From Defluviicoccus sp. bin129 (GTDB lineage Bacteria; Pseudomonadota; Alphaproteobacteria; MPNO01): a stretch of DNA of 64,000 bases. The number at the start of each line of letters is the position of its first letter. The first letter of the stretch is position 1. The notes below the pieces were generated by a model. The model had not been told where the DNA came from, did no database searches, and was given only the letters and a program-made list of their open reading frames with translations. The translations under genes and the position numbers were made by a program. Positions 1 through 8,025 of this stretch are shown here, piece by piece. Location: assembly GCA_002239065.1 (NCBI GenBank), contig MPNO01000001.1, positions 124,001 through 188,000 on the forward strand. Reading direction: 5' to 3'.

Positions 1-88
1 CGATGACGCCGCTCGCGCCGATGGCCGCGGCGGCGGTCGTCTTGACGAACCCGCGACGCGACAGCGTGCCCTTCGTTTTCTCTGTCAC
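1..88 (-). CDS. N-terminus of a Tat-exported protein (cut by window edge)
   Basis: Only the first 29 codons are present. Reading leftward from a GTG at 86-88, the peptide contains SRRGFVK followed by a run of Ala, Ile and Gly, a textbook twin-arginine signal (S/T-R-R-x-F-x-K) with a short hydrophobic stretch. A GGAGG at 94-98 stands five bases before the GTG and supports this start. The mature protein lies outside the window. In this setting periplasmic binding proteins and cofactor-containing oxidoreductases are common Tat substrates, but no function can be assigned. Confidence 0.7.
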   Translation of the reverse strand, partial: MTEKTKGTLSRRGFVKTTAAAAIGASGVI

Positions 89-195
89 CGTTTCCTCCAC
101 ATTGACCTTTCTGGTCGACCGGCGTCTCCCGGATCGGACCTTCCGCCCGCGATGTTAGAGGATGGCGGGTATCGGCTCCACCCGGGGTGCGGCGT

Positions 196-951
196 TCAGC
201 GCCAGCCGCCGCCACCGTTCGCGTAGACGGTGTCCGCCGTCATGAAGCCGCAGGAGTCCGAGCACAGGAAGAGCACCAGCTCGCCGATCTCCTCCGGCGT
301 GCCGAAGCGTTTCATCGGCACGTCCTCCAGCATCCGCTGCGCGAGCTCGGGCGATGTGGCGGCTGCTTCCTGGAAGGGGGTGTCGATCGGCCCGGGCGAG
401 ATCGACAGCGCGCGGATTCCCCGGTCGGCGAATTCGCGGGCGACGCCCATGGTCATCGTCACCACCGCGCCCTTGGCCGATGCGTAGTGCACCGAATGCC
501 CCGGCCCGCCGCGGCGATGCGCCATGCTCGCCATGTTGACGATCACGCCGCCGCCGCGCTCCAGCATGTGCGGGATCGCCGCCTGCATGGCGTGGAAGGT
601 CCCGTCGACGTTGAGCGCATAGGTCTCGCGCCACAGCGCCGCGTCGATGTCGAGGAAGGGCGAGCGGCGTCCCGCCGCGCCGGCGCTGTTGAACAGGAAA
701 TCGATGCCGCCGAAGGCCTCGATCCCGGCGGCGACCGCCGCATCCACCGCCGCGCGGTCGGTCACGTCGCAGGCCACCGCGATGGCGCTCTTCCCGGCGG
801 CCGTGGCTTGCGCGCCGGCGGCATCGATATCGGCGGCGACCACGTTGGCGCCCTCGCGCGCGAAGATCGCCGCGGTCGCCCGGCCGATGCCGCTCGCGGC
901 GCCTGTGATCAGCGCGGTCTTGCCGTGGAAAAAATCGGGCGTCCTCGCCAT
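196..951 (-). CDS. SDR-family oxidoreductase
   Basis: A 251-residue classical short-chain dehydrogenase/reductase. The N-terminal Rossmann signature TGAASGIG and the catalytic YASAK (Tyr-x3-Lys) preceded by the NMAS serine region are visible, and the length is typical. The start is ATG at 949-951, which overlaps the glnS stop as TGATG, so translational coupling is likely. A longer reading to 981 would run into glnS. It is the last gene of a leftward unit with the Rieske alpha and beta genes and glnS, so it could be the cis-dihydrodiol dehydrogenase for that oxygenase. The divergent SDR at 4617 is an equally good candidate. Cofactor preference and substrate are not deducible. Confidence 0.9.
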   Translation of the reverse strand: MARTPDFFHGKTALITGAASGIGRATAAIFAREGANVVAADIDAAGAQATAAGKSAIAVACDVTDRAAVDAAVAAGIEAFGGIDFLFNSAGAAGRRSPFLDIDAALWRETYALNVDGTFHAMQAAIPHMLERGGGVIVNMASMAHRRGGPGHSVHYASAKGAVVTMTMGVAREFADRGIRALSISPGPIDTPFQEAAATSPELAQRMLEDVPMKRFGTPEEIGELVLFLCSDSCGFMTADTVYANGGGGWR

Positions 952-2633
952 CAGCCTCCCCTCGCCTGGATCTTCGCCCACGAATCGCGCAGCGCCACCA
1001 CCCGGTTGAAGACCGGCCGCCCGGGGCGCGAATCGTCGTCCGCGCGGAAATACCCCTGGCGCTCGAACTGCACCGGCGCTTCGCCCGGCCGGGCGAGCGC
1101 CGGTTCGAGCATGCAGCCCTTCAGCACGACCTGCGAACCGGGGTTGAGGTCGTCGATGAAATCTCCCGACGCGCCCGGTTCGGGCACCGAGAACAGGCAG
1201 TCGTAGAGCCTGACCTCCGCGGGCATCCCGTGGCTCGCGGAAACCCAGTGGATGGTACCGCGCACCTTGCGGTCGTCGGGCGCGTCGCCGCCCCGGGTCG
1301 CCGGGTCGTAGGTGCAGCGCAGCAGGACCGGCTCGCCATCCGCGCCCGTCTCGACGCCGGTGCAGGTGACGAGCCAGGCGTAGCGCAGCCGGACCTCGCG
1401 CCCCGGCGCCAGGCGGTGGAACTTGCGCGGCGGGTCCTCCATGAAGTCGTCCCGTTCGACCCAGATTTCACGGCCGAACGGGATCTCGCGCCGCCCGGCC
1501 TCCGGGTCGTTCGGGTTGTTGGGCGCCGGCAGCATGTCGGTCCGGCCCTCGGGCCAGTTCTCGATCACCACCTTGAGGGGGCGCAGCACGGCGAGCCGGC
1601 GTTCCGCCGTCCGGTTGAGTTCGTCGCGGATGCAGTGGTCCAGCAGCGCCGGGTCGACCAGATTGTCGGCCCGCGCGACGCCGATGCGCTGGGCGAAATC
1701 GCGGATCGCCTGCGGCGGTACGCCGCGCCGGCGCAGCCCCGCCAGGGTCGGCATCCGGGGATCGTCCCAGCCCGCGACATGCCCCTCCTCGACGAGGCGG
1801 ATCAGGCGCCGCTTGGACAGCACGGTGCAGGCCAGGTTGAGCCTGGCGAACTCGTACTGGCGGGGCCGGGCCGGCACCGGCAGGTGGTCGATCAGCCAGT
1901 CGTAGAGCGGCCGGTGGTCGGCGAATTCGAGGGTGCAGAGCGAATGTGTGACCCCCTCGATCGCGTCCGACTGGCCATGCGCGAAGTCGTAGGTCGGGTA
2001 GATGCACCAGTCCTCGCCGGTGCGGGGGTGGGGCGCCCGCAGGATCCGGTAGAGCACCGGGTCGCGCAAATTGATGTTGCCCGACGCCATGTCGATCCGG
2101 GCGCGCAGAACGCGGGCGCCCTCGTCGAACGCGCCGTCCCGCATGCGCCGCAGCAGATCCAGGTTTTCCGCCGCCGGACGGTCGCGCCAGGGGCTCTCGA
2201 TGCCGGGCTCGGTCAGGCTGCCCCGCATCGCGCGGATGTCGTCCGCGCTCGAATCGTCGACATAGGCCTTCCCCTCGCGCACCAGGTGCTCGGCCCATTC
2301 GTAGAGCCGCTCGAAATGGTCCGAAGCGAAGTGGAGATGGGCGCCCCAGTCGTAGCCGAGCCAGCGGACATCGGTCTTGATCGACTCGACATACGCTTCT
2401 TCTTCCCTGACCGGGTTGGTGTCGTCGAAGCGGAGATGGCAGCGCCCGCCGAACTCCCGGGCCACCCCGAAATTCAGGACGATCGACTTGGCATGGCCGA
2501 TATGCAGATAGCCGTTGGGCTCGGGCGGAAAGCGGGTGACCACCTCCGCGCTGCGCCCGCCGGCGATGTCGTCCCGGACGATGCCGCGGATGAAATCGCC
2601 CGGCGCGTCGGACCCCGCCTCGGCGACGCTCAT
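951..2633 (-). CDS. glnS: Glutaminyl-tRNA synthetase
   Basis: A 560-residue class Ic synthetase charging tRNA-Gln with glutamine in the cytoplasm. The HIGH signature is at residues 44-47 (PPEPNGYLHIGHAKS), and the second catalytic motif VLSKR, the GlnRS form of KMSKS, lies near residue 270. The C-terminal beta-barrel anticodon-binding region is complete and the length matches the Escherichia coli enzyme (about 554). The start is ATG at 2631-2633. It sits 16 bases behind the Rieske beta gene and overlaps the next SDR, so it appears to be co-transcribed with catabolic genes, an odd home for a housekeeping synthetase. Many alphaproteobacteria instead make Gln-tRNA by the GatCAB amidotransferase route; whether this genome has both is not visible here. 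Confidence 0.95.
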   Translation of the reverse strand: MSVAEAGSDAPGDFIRGIVRDDIAGGRSAEVVTRFPPEPNGYLHIGHAKSIVLNFGVAREFGGRCHLRFDDTNPVREEEAYVESIKTDVRWLGYDWGAHLHFASDHFERLYEWAEHLVREGKAYVDDSSADDIRAMRGSLTEPGIESPWRDRPAAENLDLLRRMRDGAFDEGARVLRARIDMASGNINLRDPVLYRILRAPHPRTGEDWCIYPTYDFAHGQSDAIEGVTHSLCTLEFADHRPLYDWLIDHLPVPARPRQYEFARLNLACTVLSKRRLIRLVEEGHVAGWDDPRMPTLAGLRRRGVPPQAIRDFAQRIGVARADNLVDPALLDHCIRDELNRTAERRLAVLRPLKVVIENWPEGRTDMLPAPNNPNDPEAGRREIPFGREIWVERDDFMEDPPRKFHRLAPGREVRLRYAWLVTCTGVETGADGEPVLLRCTYDPATRGGDAPDDRKVRGTIHWVSASHGMPAEVRLYDCLFSVPEPGASGDFIDDLNPGSQVVLKGCMLEPALARPGEAPVQFERQGYFRADDDSRPGRPVFNRVVALRDSWAKIQARGG

Positions 2634-2649
2634 CCGGCGCTTCGGCCCC

Positions 2650-3186
2650 TCAGAGCCACCACTGGATGACGTATTCGTAGGGTCCTTCCCGGTTGACCAG
2701 GTCGACCCGCTGGAGGGCGATCCGGTAGCCGTCCGCCGTCTTCCTGAGGTAATGGCGGTAGCGGCCGGTGAAGTTGCGGATGTCGTAGCGCAGATATTCC
2801 GCGCAGTGGAAGCGCGACCGCACCACGACGTCGCCGTTGGGATCCTCCGATTCCACGATCACGTTGGAGACCACGTGGCACAGCCGGTTCTCCGGCGCCT
2901 GGCTGTGCGCCTGGGGATGGTTGTTCCGGCGAACCCGCATCTTCATCATGTTGAGGTCTTCCCAGAAGATGTTGGGAACCCCCTCGCCGTCCTCCTGGTC
3001 CTCGGTGACCGGCATCCAGTAATGGCCGTCCTCGGCGAACAGGGCGAGCCAGTCGTCCCATTGCTTCTCGTCGAGGATCTCGGCCTGGCGGTAGAGGAAC
3101 CGCTCGACCGCGAGCTGGGTCTCGGTGCTCACCCTGGCGGCCGAGAACCGGTCGCCCGCCGCCAGCTTTTGCGCCGCCGCACCCAT
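2650..3186 (-). CDS. Aromatic-ring-hydroxylating dioxygenase, beta subunit
   Basis: A 178-residue member of the small-subunit family (SnoaL/NTF2-like fold). Recognisable are the ERFLYRQAEILDE opening, WLALFAEDGHYWMPV, the MRVRRN region and a C-terminal stretch ending in WWL. The subunit is structural and packs with the alpha subunit in an a3b3 oxygenase. It begins four bases after the alpha stop with GAGG just upstream of its ATG at 3184-3186, so the two are translated together. No ferredoxin or reductase gene adjoins the pair. Confidence 0.92.
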   Translation of the reverse strand: MGAAAQKLAAGDRFSAARVSTETQLAVERFLYRQAEILDEKQWDDWLALFAEDGHYWMPVTEDQEDGEGVPNIFWEDLNMMKMRVRRNNHPQAHSQAPENRLCHVVSNVIVESEDPNGDVVVRSRFHCAEYLRYDIRNFTGRYRHYLRKTADGYRIALQRVDLVNREGPYEYVIQWWL

Positions 3187-3190
3187 CGCC

Positions 3191-4516
3191 TCAGGCCCCC
3201 GCGCCGTTGGCGGTCATGTAGCCCTTCCAGGCCTGCATCATCGAGCGCATGGGAAGCTCGCTCATCGAGGACGGGGCGGAGTACATGATGCCGCCCTTCT
3301 CGCTGTCCTGACCCGCGTTGCGGTGGAAGCTCACCCATTCGATGGCGTTGCTCTCGAGCCCGTGCTGGCATTTCCACCAGTTGAACAGATCGTCGGCGTT
3401 GACCATCGTCGAAGGCGAGTTCACCAGATAGTAATAGGCGAGCGAGCGCTGGTAGATCGCCTCGGGCGCGCCCTTCAGCCGGAAATGCCAGATCTCGCTC
3501 AGCGTCCGGTTGGGGCCCAGGGGGCGGATGGTGCGGAGCTGCTGCAGCGGCGGCTGCACCGAGTTGCACGGGTACAGGAGCACGTGGTGGAGGTCGACGC
3601 CGAGGATTTCCTCCGTCTTCTCCTCGCCGTAGGACTCGTACATGCGCCGGACATATTCGTTGGTGTCGGGGTCGTCCGGGCGCAGCCCCATATAGCCTTC
3701 CAGCGTGCAATGCCCCTGCGGGAGGCCGGTGGTGCCGAACTTGTCCCAGCCGTCGATGCCGTGGCGCACGAAATCGGACAGGAAGCCGTAGGACATCGGC
3801 GGGTCCTCGCCGTCGCGCTTCATCTCGTTCTCGACGCTGCGCGCCGCCGCGCCCGTCGATTCGTGGGTCGCGCCGGGGTGCGACACGTCGATCTGGTTTT
3901 CCAGAAAGATCTTCCAGTTGGATTGCTGGATCATGTGGAAGCAGTCGCCGACCACCTCGATCTCGCCGTCGGGCGAGCGGTCGACAAGCTGGTCGAGCGC
4001 GAGCCTGGCCCGCCCGAGATGGGTTTCGAGGTCGGGCCCGTCCTCGGCGAGCGATGCGAACCAGAAGCCGCGATAGTTGTCGGCCCTCGGCGCCTTGCGG
4101 ATGTGGAAGGCGGGGTTGGCCGCGTCGAACCGCGTCCCCTCATAGCCCTTGACGCCCGGCACGCTCTCCAGCCTGCCGTCGAGCTCGAACATCCAGGCGT
4201 GGTAGGAGCAGCGGAACAGCTTGCCCGCGTTGCCCTTGCGCGCCGAGCAGATCTGCGCGCCGCGATGGGGGCAGCGGTTGTAGAGCACGTTGATCTCGCC
4301 GTTCCGGTCGCGGGTCATCATCATCGGCTGGCGGCCGACGCGGGCGAGGTAGTAGTCGCCGGGGTTCTTCACCTGGCTCTCGTGGCCGATATAGATCCAC
4401 AGCCGCTCGAAGATCCGTTCCATCTCCAGGTCGAAGATCCCGGGATCCACATAGGCCTTCCGGTGCACCCGGTCGGGCTCGACCAGGGCGGCGATTTCGC
4501 TTTCTGACCAAGACAT
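3191..4516 (-). CDS. Aromatic-ring-hydroxylating dioxygenase, alpha subunit (Rieske)
   Basis: A 441-residue catalytic large subunit. The Rieske 2Fe-2S ligands are seen as CPHRG and, further on, CSYHAW (C-x-H ... C-x2-H). The mononuclear iron site is ENQIDVSHPGATH (D-x2-H-x4-H). Length and domain order (N-terminal Rieske, C-terminal START-like catalytic domain) fit benzoate/biphenyl-type alpha subunits. The ATG at 4514-4516 is preceded by GGGAG. It heads the leftward unit alpha-beta-glnS-SDR and is divergent from another SDR across a 100-base promoter region. By family it would insert O2 into an aromatic ring as a cis-diol; the substrate is unknown. Confidence 0.93.
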   Translation of the reverse strand: MSWSESEIAALVEPDRVHRKAYVDPGIFDLEMERIFERLWIYIGHESQVKNPGDYYLARVGRQPMMMTRDRNGEINVLYNRCPHRGAQICSARKGNAGKLFRCSYHAWMFELDGRLESVPGVKGYEGTRFDAANPAFHIRKAPRADNYRGFWFASLAEDGPDLETHLGRARLALDQLVDRSPDGEIEVVGDCFHMIQQSNWKIFLENQIDVSHPGATHESTGAAARSVENEMKRDGEDPPMSYGFLSDFVRHGIDGWDKFGTTGLPQGHCTLEGYMGLRPDDPDTNEYVRRMYESYGEEKTEEILGVDLHHVLLYPCNSVQPPLQQLRTIRPLGPNRTLSEIWHFRLKGAPEAIYQRSLAYYYLVNSPSTMVNADDLFNWWKCQHGLESNAIEWVSFHRNAGQDSEKGGIMYSAPSSMSELPMRSMMQAWKGYMTANGAGA

Positions 4517-4616
4517 CGCATTTCTCCCAAGGGCGGCCGATCATTGCGACTCGTCCCGCGATTGACTAGAGCATTTTCGCGCGAATTGGAAATTGCCGGG
4601 CGGGGAGAACGGAACG

Positions 4617-5399
4617 GTGGCCGATTTCGACGATCATGCGGTGCTCATCACCGGCCCGGCCAAGGGCATGGGGGCGCAGATCACAAGGCGATTCGCCGAG
4701 GAAGGGGCCGACCTGGTGCTCGCCGGGCGGGACACCGCGGCCATCGCTCCGGTCGCCGAAGAGGCGAGAGCGATGGGAAGCGGCGCCATCGTCGCGCCCT
4801 GCGACGTGACCGATGCGACGGCCGTCGAAGCCGCGGTGCGGGCGGGGCTCGACGCCTATGGCAAGATCGACGTGCTTGTCAACGTGGCCGGCGGCACCGG
4901 CCCTCTCGGCCGCTCGTCGTGGGAGATCGAGCCCAAGGATTTCGACCAGATCGTCGAGCTCAACATGAAGGGGGCGTGGCTCACCATGCGCGCGGTGATC
5001 CCGCACATGATCGAACGGCGCTACGGCAAGATCGTCAATGTCGGCGGCACGTTCGGGCTGCGCGGCCGCCAGGGGCGGATGGCCTATTCCGCCTCCAAAT
5101 GGGGCCTCAGGGGGATCACCAAGTCGACCGCGCTGGAGGCCGGACCGCACAACATCAACGTCAACTGCGTGTGCCCCGGCATGGTCGACGGGCCGCGCTT
5201 CCGCAAGGTCTGCGCCGAGCGCGCCGAACGCCTCGGCATCGCCCCGGAGGAGGCCCGCCGGCAGCACGAGGAGGAATACGCGCTGAAGCGGATCTCGACC
5301 GATTCGGACGTCGCCGAGGCGGTGCTCTTTTTCGCCAGCGACCGCTCCCGTAACATCACCGGCCAGGATCTCGCCGTCGACGGCGGCTGGGTGATATAG
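4617..5399 (+). CDS. SDR-family oxidoreductase (candidate diol dehydrogenase)
   Basis: A 260-residue short-chain dehydrogenase with TGPAKGMG at the nucleotide-binding turn, YSASK as catalytic Tyr-x3-Lys and the family PG motif in NCVCPGMVDGP. The GTG at 4617 has GGGGAG at 4602-4607, nine bases ahead. An in-frame TTG at 4593 would place the start before that ribosome-binding site and is not favoured. It is divergent from the Rieske alpha gene and could oxidise its dihydrodiol product. It is 10 bases ahead of the cyclic amidohydrolase gene, probably in one transcript. The divergent intergenic region includes TTGACT at 4562-4567, which could be a -35 element for this gene, but no good -10 is seen. 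Confidence 0.9.
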   Translation: MADFDDHAVLITGPAKGMGAQITRRFAEEGADLVLAGRDTAAIAPVAEEARAMGSGAIVAPCDVTDATAVEAAVRAGLDAYGKIDVLVNVAGGTGPLGRSSWEIEPKDFDQIVELNMKGAWLTMRAVIPHMIERRYGKIVNVGGTFGLRGRQGRMAYSASKWGLRGITKSTALEAGPHNINVNCVCPGMVDGPRFRKVCAERAERLGIAPEEARRQHEEEYALKRISTDSDVAEAVLFFASDRSRNITGQDLAVDGGWVI

Positions 5400-5409
5400 G
5401 GGCGCTGCG

Positions 5410-6825
5410 ATGAAAACGGTCGACCTCCTGATCAAGGGCGGGGCGGTGGTCTCGCCGTCCGCCACGATCGACGCGGATATCGCGATCGACGGCGAACGCA
5501 TCGTCGGCATCGCGGCCGGCGAGATGTCGCCGCCGGCGCGGGAGACAATCGACGCCGGCGGGCTGCATGTGCTCCCGGGCGCGGTCGACAGCCATGTCCA
5601 TTTCCGCGAGCCGGGCTATGACTACAAGGAGAACTGGGAGACCGGCACCGCGGCGGCGGCGTGCGGCGGCACCACCACCGTCTTCGAGATGCCCAACACC
5701 CACCCGCCGACGGGCACGCTGGAGGCGCTGCGCGACAAGCAGGCCCGGGCCAAACGGCAGGCCCATGTCGATTACGGCATCTACGGCCTTCTGGACGAGA
5801 ACAATATCGACCGGCTCGAAGAGCTGACGCGCGCCGGGGTCAGCGGCTTCAAGTGCTTCATGGGCAACACCTTCGGCGACCTGCCGGCGCCGTCCGACGG
5901 GGCGATGCTGGAAGGGTTCGAGATCCTGGCGAGGCTCGGCATGCGCTGCACCGTCCATGCCGAGAACGCGTCGATCATGGCGCGGCGCGAGGCGAAGATG
6001 AGGGAGGCCGGGCGCAACGACGCCCCCGCCCATCTCGCCGCCCGCCCGGAGATCTGCGCCGTCGAGGCGGTCGGCCGCGCCACCGCCTTCGCCGAGTGGA
6101 CGGGCGCCCGGCTCCATATCGCGCACAAGTCATCCGCCGACGGGCTCGACCTCGTCCGCCGCGCCAAGGCGCGCGGCGTCGACGTGACCGTCGAGACCTG
6201 CCCGCAATATCTGATCTTCTCGGTCGACGACATGGACGCGCTCGGCGGGCAGCTCCGGGTCAACCCGCCGATCCGCGAGAAGGGCCATGGCGAGGCGCTG
6301 TGGGCGGCGCTGCATGACGGGACGATCGACATGATCGCCACCGACCACGCGCCCCATCTGCCGGAGGAGAAGGCGTCCAACAGCATCTGGGAGTGCGAGT
6401 GCGGCTTTCCCGGCGTCGAGACCCAGATGCCGATCATGCTGACCCAGGTGGCCGATGGCCGGCTCACGCTCAACCAGTATGTCGACTGGTCCGCCGCGGC
6501 GCCGGCCAGGGCCTGGGGCTGCTATCCGCGCAAGGGGCTGATCGCGCCCGGCTCCGACGCCGATATCGCCATCGTCGACCTCGCGGCGGAGGGGCGGATC
6601 TCGCGCGAAGCGCTCCATTCGCGCAGCCGCATGACGCCCTGGCACGGTTTCGAGACCAGGGCGCGGGTGGTGCACACGGTGGTGCGCGGCAGGATCGTCG
6701 TCCGCGACGGCATGCTGGCCGACACGGCGGGCTGGGGCCGGCCGGTGGTCCAGGACATGCCGGAGCCGGCGCCGCGCAATGTCGACAAGACGACCGCGGC
6801 GATCACCGCCTACCGGCCGGACTGA
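5410..6825 (+). CDS. Dihydroorotase/allantoinase-like cyclic amidohydrolase
   Basis: A 471-residue amidohydrolase of the dihydroorotase, allantoinase and hydantoinase group, which hydrolyses a cyclic amide C-N bond at a two-metal site. Visible ligands are DSHVHF (HxH) near residue 60, the probable carboxylated lysine in GFKCFMG, VHAEN, LHIAHK and ATDHAPH (Asp). All expected metal ligands seem intact, so it should be active. Biosynthetic PyrC is usually shorter or sits with pyr genes. Here the neighbours are an SDR, oxygenase genes and an M20 hydrolase, which favours a catabolic ring-opening role. Its last 16 bases overlap the convergent M20 gene. Confidence 0.88.
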   Translation: MKTVDLLIKGGAVVSPSATIDADIAIDGERIVGIAAGEMSPPARETIDAGGLHVLPGAVDSHVHFREPGYDYKENWETGTAAAACGGTTTVFEMPNTHPPTGTLEALRDKQARAKRQAHVDYGIYGLLDENNIDRLEELTRAGVSGFKCFMGNTFGDLPAPSDGAMLEGFEILARLGMRCTVHAENASIMARREAKMREAGRNDAPAHLAARPEICAVEAVGRATAFAEWTGARLHIAHKSSADGLDLVRRAKARGVDVTVETCPQYLIFSVDDMDALGGQLRVNPPIREKGHGEALWAALHDGTIDMIATDHAPHLPEEKASNSIWECECGFPGVETQMPIMLTQVADGRLTLNQYVDWSAAAPARAWGCYPRKGLIAPGSDADIAIVDLAAEGRISREALHSRSRMTPWHGFETRARVVHTVVRGRIVVRDGMLADTAGWGRPVVQDMPEPAPRNVDKTTAAITAYRPD

Positions 6826-7979
6826 CCGAGCCCGAGAAGCTCCTCGACCACGGCGAGCTGGATCTCCGCGGCGGGCGCCAGCTGCGCGATCGGCACCCAT
6901 TCGTTCGCCGCGTGCCCCTGATCCGCCGCGCCGGGGCCGAAGGTCAGGATCTCGATCCCGTCCTCGGTGAAATAGCGTCCGTCGCTCGCGCCCACGGCGA
7001 CGAACTCGCGCAGCGCTTCGCCGGTCACCCGCCCGATCGCCCGGTGGAATGCCGCGATGCAGGGTGTATCGCCGGTCGAAGTGAAGCCGTTGGTGCCGGT
7101 CAGGAATTCGAACGCGTAGCTCACCTCCGGCTCGCCCGACGTGGCGAGCGCTGCCTCCATCTCGGCGAAGGCATCGTCGATCTTTTCTTCCGGCAGCGTG
7201 CGCCGGTCGATCTCGATGACGCATTCGCTCGGCACCGCGTTGGTGTTGTGGCCGCCGCGAATGGTGCCGATATTCATGGTCGATTTGAGCCTGCGGTGAC
7301 GGCGCACCGCGAGCCTCGGGACAAGCTCGCGTCGCAGGGTCTCGATCAGCCGCATCATGCGGAGGATCGCGTTGTCGCCGGCCGCGGGGTCGCCGGCATG
7401 GGCCGCGCGGCCGCGCGCGGTGAGCCGGGACCAGAACACGCCGCGCTCCTCGGTGATGGTCTGGAGCTGGGTCTGCGCGCCGAGGACCAGGTAGTCGGGT
7501 CGGACCGCCCCCGTCTCGCGCAGGAAGGCGAGCCCGTTGGGCCCGAGCCGCTCCTCGTCGCCGACGTAGGTGAACACGACCTCGCCGCTGCGCGGCCCGC
7601 CGGCCTCAGCGATGCGCTCGGCGAGCCAGAGCTGGACCGCCATCGCGGCCTTGCTGTTGCCGGCGCCGAGGCCGTGCAGATTGCCGTCGATCTCGGTGGC
7701 GACGAAGGGGTCGGTGAGCCAGTCCTCGCGATTGCCGACATCGACCGTGTCGGCATGGGCGTTGAAGACCAGCGACGGTCTGCCGTCGCCCATGCGCCCG
7801 ACCGTGTTGGCGATGCCTTCCACCCGGGACAGGGTCTCGACCGCATATCCGGCGGCGGACAGACGCTCGGCCGCATAGGCGCAGATCGCCGTCGTGTCGC
7901 CCGGCGGGTCGGTGGACCGGATGGCGATGAGGTCTCCGAGGATGTCCTTGATCGCGTCGGTTGTCCGTTTGCGTTCCAT
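6810..7979 (-). CDS. M20-family amidohydrolase (ArgE/DapE-like)
   Basis: A 389-residue zinc peptidase/deacylase of the M20 family (acetylornithine deacetylase, desuccinylase, N-carbamoylase relatives). It shows NAHADTVD (HxD), the GDEER catalytic/metal Glu pair and the late His in a GPG...GHAANEW motif. The usual bridging aspartate in the G-x-G-x-x-D-x-K motif is replaced: the protein reads GLGAGNSKAA, with Asn108 where Asp is normally found, so metal binding or activity may be altered. It starts at ATG 7977-7979, divergent by 46 bases from the next amidohydrolase, and overlaps the cyclic amidohydrolase tail-to-tail. The pair recalls hydantoinase plus N-carbamoylase chemistry, an inference from context only. 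Confidence 0.87.
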   Translation of the reverse strand: MERKRTTDAIKDILGDLIAIRSTDPPGDTTAICAYAAERLSAAGYAVETLSRVEGIANTVGRMGDGRPSLVFNAHADTVDVGNREDWLTDPFVATEIDGNLHGLGAGNSKAAMAVQLWLAERIAEAGGPRSGEVVFTYVGDEERLGPNGLAFLRETGAVRPDYLVLGAQTQLQTITEERGVFWSRLTARGRAAHAGDPAAGDNAILRMMRLIETLRRELVPRLAVRRHRRLKSTMNIGTIRGGHNTNAVPSECVIEIDRRTLPEEKIDDAFAEMEAALATSGEPEVSYAFEFLTGTNGFTSTGDTPCIAAFHRAIGRVTGEALREFVAVGASDGRYFTEDGIEILTFGPGAADQGHAANEWVPIAQLAPAAEIQLAVVEELLGLGQSGR

Positions 7980-8025
7980 GGCACGACCGATTGAAATGAG
8001 CCCCCCGCTCGAAGGGAGGCTCTAA

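Noticed and set aside
1230-2669. Long open frames antisense to glnS, selA/selB, the liv genes and others
   Set aside because: High GC content leaves few stops on the opposite strand; their translations are Arg/Pro/Ala-rich and lack domains.
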